This document shows positions 63,227 to 64,000 of a stretch of DNA of 64,000 bases, piece after piece. Every line of letters begins with the position of its first letter. The stretch's first letter is position 1. The notes below the pieces were generated by a model, which had not been told where the DNA came from, ran no database searches, and was given only the letters and a program-made list of their open reading frames with translations. This DNA is from Hwanghaeella sp964350445 (GTDB lineage: Bacteria; Pseudomonadota; Alphaproteobacteria; UBA8366; Aestuariispiraceae): assembly GCA_964350445.1 (NCBI GenBank), contig CAYGKA010000002.1, positions 62,001-126,000 of the forward strand, in the 5' to 3' direction. The position numbers and the translations under genes were made by a program.

Positions 63227-64000
63227 ATGAAAACCTGCCTCATCGTCGGCGGTACGGGTCTGCTCGGCCCCTATCTGCGGGATGCCGCGGAAAAGGCCGG
63301 CTGGCAAACCGTCCTGCTGGGCCGGCGCCACGGCGACATCCGCGCCGATATCACCGATCTCGGCGCGCTGGCGAAAGCGGTGGCAAAGGTTCAGCCGGCA
63401 TTGGTCATCCATGCGGCGGCCGTCACCAACGTGGACGCTTGCGAGAATGAACCCTCATCGGCCCAGGCGTTGAACGCGGACAGCGTCGCGACCCTTGCAT
63501 GGGCGATGCCGCCGGAAGCACGGCTGGTCTATTTGTCGACCGATCAGGTTTATCCGGACACGGAAGGCGAACACGAAGAGGACAAGACCGGCCCGGTCAA
63601 CGTCTATGGCCGGACCAAGCTGGATGGCGAAACGAACGCCCGGACCTTTCAGAACCATCTGATCCTGCGCATCAATTTCTTCGGCCCCTCACGCACGGAA
63701 GGCCGCAGCAGCCTGAGCGATTTCGTGATCGATTCCCTGCGCGACCGGCGCGCGATCACCTTGTTCGAGGATTCCATTTTCTCACCGCTGCATGTGGAAA
63801 CCTTGGCCAAATTGACGATCATGGCCGCCAGCGCGGGCAACACCGGGACCTACAATCTGGGCTGCCGCGACGGCGACAGCAAAGCGGCCTTCGGCCTTGC
63901 CATCGCCCGCCATCTGGGGCTGCAGACCGAAACCGCGACGGTCGGCGCGTCCAAGGTCATGCCGAACCGGGCGCGCCGGACCGCGGACCTCAGAATGTCG
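63227..64000 (+). CDS. RmlD-like sugar reductase (SDR), 3' end outside window
   Basis: The frame starts at ATG 63227 and is open for 258 codons to the right edge, so the gene is partial. It shows the dinucleotide motif CLIVGGTGLLGPYLRDAAEK, HAAAVTNVDACENEP, and YLSTDQVYPDTEGEHEEDK followed by VNVYGRTKLDGET with the catalytic Tyr and Lys. The order resembles dTDP-4-dehydrorhamnose reductase (RmlD) and other 4-ketosugar reductases. It begins 47 bases after pseB and would reduce a ketosugar for the same glycan. Confidence 0.85.
   Translation, partial: MKTCLIVGGTGLLGPYLRDAAEKAGWQTVLLGRRHGDIRADITDLGALAKAVAKVQPALVIHAAAVTNVDACENEPSSAQALNADSVATLAWAMPPEARLVYLSTDQVYPDTEGEHEEDKTGPVNVYGRTKLDGETNARTFQNHLILRINFFGPSRTEGRSSLSDFVIDSLRDRRAITLFEDSIFSPLHVETLAKLTIMAASAGNTGTYNLGCRDGDSKAAFGLAIARHLGLQTETATVGASKVMPNRARRTADLRMS

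Overview
This window looks like a chromosomal segment of a high-GC, free-living or marine Alphaproteobacterium, most likely Rhodospirillales-like. The reasons are the Usg protein, a rhizobial-type glycerol ABC transporter locus, an Anbu proteasome-like operon, a fused indolepyruvate:ferredoxin oxidoreductase and several chemoreceptors. This placement is inferred from gene content only. No rRNA, tRNA, CRISPR array or insertion sequence was recognised. One 100-base N gap (29490-29589) shows that the source is a draft assembly.

Layout. 1-6640: the end of a 2-oxoacid:ferredoxin oxidoreductase alpha subunit, an FprA-type ferredoxin-NADP reductase, Usg, a double cupin, an RraA-family protein and an exported unknown. 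6640-13130: a CHASE-PAS histidine kinase and the four-gene Anbu operon (ATP-grasp, alpha-E, transglutaminase, Anbu). 13390-16520: a soluble transhydrogenase, an exported hydrolase and an AT-richer DUF4304 gene. 16650-26940: a complete glycerol regulon, glpVSTPQU on the minus strand diverging from glpR-glpD-glpK. The two intergenic regions share a 14-bp sequence that is a good GlpR operator candidate. 26980-35950: VanZ-like and AEC membrane proteins, three chemoreceptors, a receptor-gene remnant and an alpha/beta hydrolase. 36150-42180: indolepyruvate oxidoreductase, an Lrp regulator, a gamma carbonic anhydrase, a periplasmic binding protein and a small unknown gene.

42260-64000 is a surface-glycan locus and the most interesting part. 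A twelve-gene minus-strand run, closed by a strong terminator at 42261-42287, begins with four genes matching in kind and order the Campylobacter jejuni phosphoramidate pathway Cj1418-Cj1417-Cj1416-Cj1415: L-glutamine kinase, gamma-glutamyl-CDP-amidate hydrolase, phosphoglutamine cytidylyltransferase and CDP-amidate kinase. It continues with an SGNH protein, a methyltransferase-like protein, a heme-oxygenase-like putative diiron protein, a CDP-alcohol phosphotransferase, a capsule-type glycosyltransferase and a HisF2/HisH2/amidotransferase trio. To its right, plus-strand genes encode nonulosonic acid-type functions: a CMP-sugar synthetase, a CBS-nucleotidyltransferase, PseB and an RmlD-like reductase, with a flippase-like ABC transporter and methyltransferases.

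The simplest reading is a cell-surface or flagellar glycan containing a pseudaminic/legionaminic-type sugar and an amidino- or amide-modified sugar. It would be further decorated with a phosphoramidate group, possibly through a transferase route different from that of Campylobacter.
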